A stretch of DNA of 64,000 bases from Pycnococcus provasolii (taxonomy: Eukaryota > Chlorophyta > Pseudoscourfieldiophyceae > Pseudoscourfieldiales), in contig CP150572.1 of assembly GCA_049487715.1 (NCBI GenBank), positions 124,001 to 188,000 of the forward strand, given 5' to 3'. Within the stretch, counting starts at the first letter, position 1, and every line of letters begins with the position of its first letter. The notes beneath the pieces are model-generated. The model was not told where the DNA came from. It did not search any database and was given only the letters and a program-made list of their open reading frames with translations. Shown here piece by piece: positions 63,701 to 64,000 of the stretch. The translations under genes were made by a program, and so were the position numbers.

Positions 63701-64000
63701 CGGCGGGCGCTTCGGGCGCGGTGCACGTGACCACGGGCGACGCGCGCGGCGGCGCCGGCGGCGACATCGCCGTGCGTGTGGGCGCGGGCGACACGGGTCC
63801 TGGCGGCGTGCTGACGCTGTCTGCGGGCCTGACGACCGCGGCGAACGCGACGGGCGGCGCGATCGAGGTGACGGGCGGCTCTGCGACGAGCGCGCTCGGA
63901 GGCATCGGTGGCGGCGTTTCGGTGTCTGCAGGCTACGGCGCGGACACGGGCGGCGCGGTGGTAGTGTCTGGCGGCGCAGGCGCCTCGGGCGACAGCGGCG
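6265..64000 (+). CDS. Giant secreted/cell-surface beta-strand-repeat protein (3' end outside the window)
   Basis: One frame runs from ATG 6265 to the window edge with no stop: 19,245 complete codons, about 1.6 MDa at 85 Da per residue (my estimate). An in-frame TGA lies at 6259-6261. ATG 6265 has G at -3 and +4. The domain order is: Arg-rich then Asp-rich low complexity (1-160), hydrophobic segment 173-189, PPC-like domain (about 198-292), divergent Gly/Ser/Thr beta-strand repeats with two Cys modules (about 380-1412), then a 508-residue tandem repeat. The array period (1524 bp) is a multiple of three, substitutions do not break the frame, and codon choice (GGC, GCG, ACG, AGC) is strongly biased, so the frame is coding. 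Each unit has potential N-glycosylation sequons NCS and NAT. A second start is possible. A donor-like GTGAGT at 6254 and a strong acceptor (TTTTTTGCTTGCAG, ending 6590) would splice out the first ATG, leaving ATG 6748 with a classical signal peptide. The role is unknown; adhesion or extracellular matrix is inference. Confidence 0.85.
6775..6837 (+). other. Hydrophobic segment: signal anchor or signal peptide
   Basis: Residues about 171-191 of the long model read TRAWMLLLVAYVSLIPVAFTG, a 17-residue hydrophobic core after basic residues. From ATG 6748 this would be a textbook signal peptide with a short basic n-region; from ATG 6265 it would be a type II anchor. Both put the repeat region outside the cytosol. 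Confidence 0.7.
6856..7140 (+). other. PPC-like (pre-peptidase C-terminal) domain
   Basis: Residues about 198-292 show the pattern of PPC domains: a GFVSQGFYKYYHVEV strand, the NGDPDLYVS motif at 233-241, ETIRIS, and SSGMYYLGVHG (271-281) followed by TATFKIQ. PPC domains are small beta-sandwiches usually found beside secreted enzymes and in adhesins, often in carbohydrate or protein binding. Their position just after the membrane segment supports an extracellular protein. The match is by motif only. Confidence 0.65.
7231..7350 (+). other. Tail-fibre-like beta motif
   Basis: Residues about 323-362 contain MTVAGNVDL and then DDAVLGDTMDDLNILKG. The pattern (L/V)GD-x-x-x-D-x-L-x-(V/I)-x-G resembles the repeated beta strands in phage tail fibres and some algal and giant-virus surface proteins. 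Only one or two copies are present, so this is a suggestive resemblance. The 9020-9540 stretch (VPVDIFGDLMVHGVF) is of similar style. Confidence 0.35.
7813..8211 (+). other. Cys-rich module A
   Basis: It begins CELTSYCC, followed by a 26-residue linker and two half-motifs of C-x16-C-x3-C: CEGVVVTAEQYNAVLRGC-DVD-C and CGTLPVRKDLYDAIRVGC-TQF-C. A Ser/Thr-rich insertion (about 7990-8110), including a run of ACC codons, separates the two halves. It is probably disulfide-bonded outside the cell. Confidence 0.75.
9838..10077 (+). other. Cys-rich module B
   Basis: It begins CAVHEYCC, with a 20-residue linker and then two half-motifs: CTGILVPAVAYRAIIRGC-LQA-C and CDGIHITDEQFYAVRNLQC-DQH-C. The second has x17 instead of x16. 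The short CDFYGY link between the halves resembles that of array unit 1 (CSFYGFYG). Confidence 0.75.
10501..12033 (+). repeat. Array unit 1, 9 bp longer than all others
   Basis: It carries an extra GGG TTC TAC at 11077-11085 (CSFYGFYGAN in place of CSFYGAD), plus Asn for Asp at 11092 and a private silent GTA at 11131. The longer link matches the older module B, which reads CDFYGY. Unit 1 therefore looks like the least altered founder copy, at the junction with the divergent region. Confidence 0.9.
10981..11175 (+). other. Cys-rich module C (array form, first copy)
   Basis: It reads CVLTEYNC, then CSGVIVPSTVYEAVKRGC-TRD-C and CGTMPVSVEEHALVLGGC-TQY-C. In later units the Cys spacing is C-x6-C-x16-C-x3-C-x11-C-x16-C-x3-C; in unit 1 the x11 is x14. 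Compared with modules A and B, the CC pair and the 20-26-residue linker have been lost, leaving an Asn that forms an NCS glycosylation sequon. The module recurs 480 nt into every unit (for example from 12514). Confidence 0.85.
12034..39465 (+). repeat. Array units 2-19: the more variable part
   Basis: These 18 units mix variants at a few sites: Arg or Leu in LTL(L/R)GG (Arg in units 2, 3, 5-8), Pro or Thr in GTD(P/T)TSG, Gly or Ser in QSV(G/S)GVG, and Ala for Thr in GAD(A/T)GG (units 9, 10). VEE becomes AEE in units 13-14 and ADE in 18-19. The silent ACT of GTGT is private to units 12-15. Variants cluster in neighbours. Confidence 0.85.
39466..63849 (+). repeat. Array units 20-35: the homogeneous part
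   Basis: These 16 units share Thr (GTDTTSG), Gly (QSVGGVG) and Asp (A/V-DE), and have His in ADTHTFM except in unit 34 (Arg). Unit 22 alone has VDE and a Val at 42619 (GGVVVV). Units 25 and 26 share a private silent GGT (48079-48081, 49603-49605). In units 27-33 I saw no difference in the lines I compared, pointing to very recent amplification or conversion. Confidence 0.8.
63850..64000 (+). repeat. Array unit 36, cut by the window edge
   Basis: The first 151 nt of a further unit, still in frame and identical in the visible part to its neighbours. The array, and the gene, continue beyond the window. Confidence 0.9.

Larger units (their letters stand above)
10501..64000 (+). repeat. Coding tandem array of 508-residue units (35 complete plus a partial)
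   Basis: Unit 1 is 10501-12033 (1533 bp). Units 2-35 each span exactly 1524 bp; unit n starts at 12034 + 1524 x (n-2), and the last complete one ends at 63849. Unit 36 starts at 63850 and is cut by the window end. The boundary is set at the repeated ACGGGCGGCGCGATCGAGG; the phase is arbitrary. Units differ by only a few substitutions each and no indels after unit 1. Each unit contains about 10 beta strands, one Cys-rich module and about 18 further strands. Array copy number in an assembly of such identical repeats may be inexact. Confidence 0.95.

Noticed and set aside
10584-63905. Recurring antisense and alternative-frame ORFs in every unit (116, 157, 175-187, 178 and 208 residues)
   Set aside because: They are by-products of GC-rich codon bias, which removes stops from all frames. 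They repeat because the DNA repeats, and their products are Arg/His/Ala- or Pro/Ser/Thr-rich low-complexity sequence.
10501-64000. A non-coding satellite or CRISPR-like array
   Set aside because: The unit is 1524 bp, a multiple of three, open in one frame through all units and continuous with a non-repetitive coding region; there is no repeat-spacer pattern.
1-64000. tRNA, rRNA or transposase genes
   Set aside because: No sequence resembling conserved rRNA, a tRNA cloverleaf or a transposase/reverse-transcriptase motif was noticed on reading. A dedicated tRNA/rRNA covariance search was not possible.

Overview
The window looks like nuclear DNA of a GC-rich unicellular eukaryote, most plausibly a marine micro-alga or another protist. 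The evidence is genes on both strands with individual spacing and no operon layout, ATG codons in Kozak-like contexts without Shine-Dalgarno sequences, abundant CGA/GAC and pentanucleotide microsatellites, telo-box-like motifs, and a eukaryote-style PHD-type prolyl hydroxylase relative. I cannot name the species from sequence alone.

Layout. Positions 1-621 are a gene-free upstream region with CT-rich and AGCAC simple repeats. A DUF924-family protein with a basic histone-H1-like tail is on the + strand at 622-1698. It converges on a 2-oxoglutarate/Fe(II) dioxygenase on the - strand (1879-2634). Positions 2635-3805 hold a doubtful spliced or frameshifted reading frame (3044-3540) and a patchwork of short repeats: a perfect hairpin, an ACTAGT cluster, a CG palindrome block and four 13-bp telo-box-like repeats. 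The last lie just before a metal-dependent amidohydrolase gene (3806-5164, +). Positions 5165-6264 are intergenic, with two long poly-G tracts, a GGGCGAAATGCAA-type short repeat and a TATA-like motif.

From 6265 to the window end (64000) a single + strand reading frame stays open for more than 19,245 codons with no stop found. Its product has an N-terminal basic/acidic low-complexity segment, one hydrophobic segment (signal anchor or signal peptide), a PPC-like domain, divergent Gly/Ser-rich beta-strand repeats with two Cys-rich modules, and then a tandem array. The array has one 1533-bp unit (10501-12033), 34 complete 1524-bp units (508 codons each, 12034-63849) and the start of a further unit, running off the edge. 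The units are nearly identical. Each contains about 28 short beta-strand repeats, grouped in about three larger superrepeats, plus one Cys-rich module built from two copies of a C-x16-C-x3-C half-motif. I interpret the product as a giant secreted or cell-surface beta-strand-repeat protein of unknown function.

The genes show no evident shared pathway. The notable biology is the giant repeat gene: its nested repeat structure, its sharp compositional boundary at 10501, and the block-wise sharing of rare variants between neighbouring units, which records recent unequal exchange or conversion.
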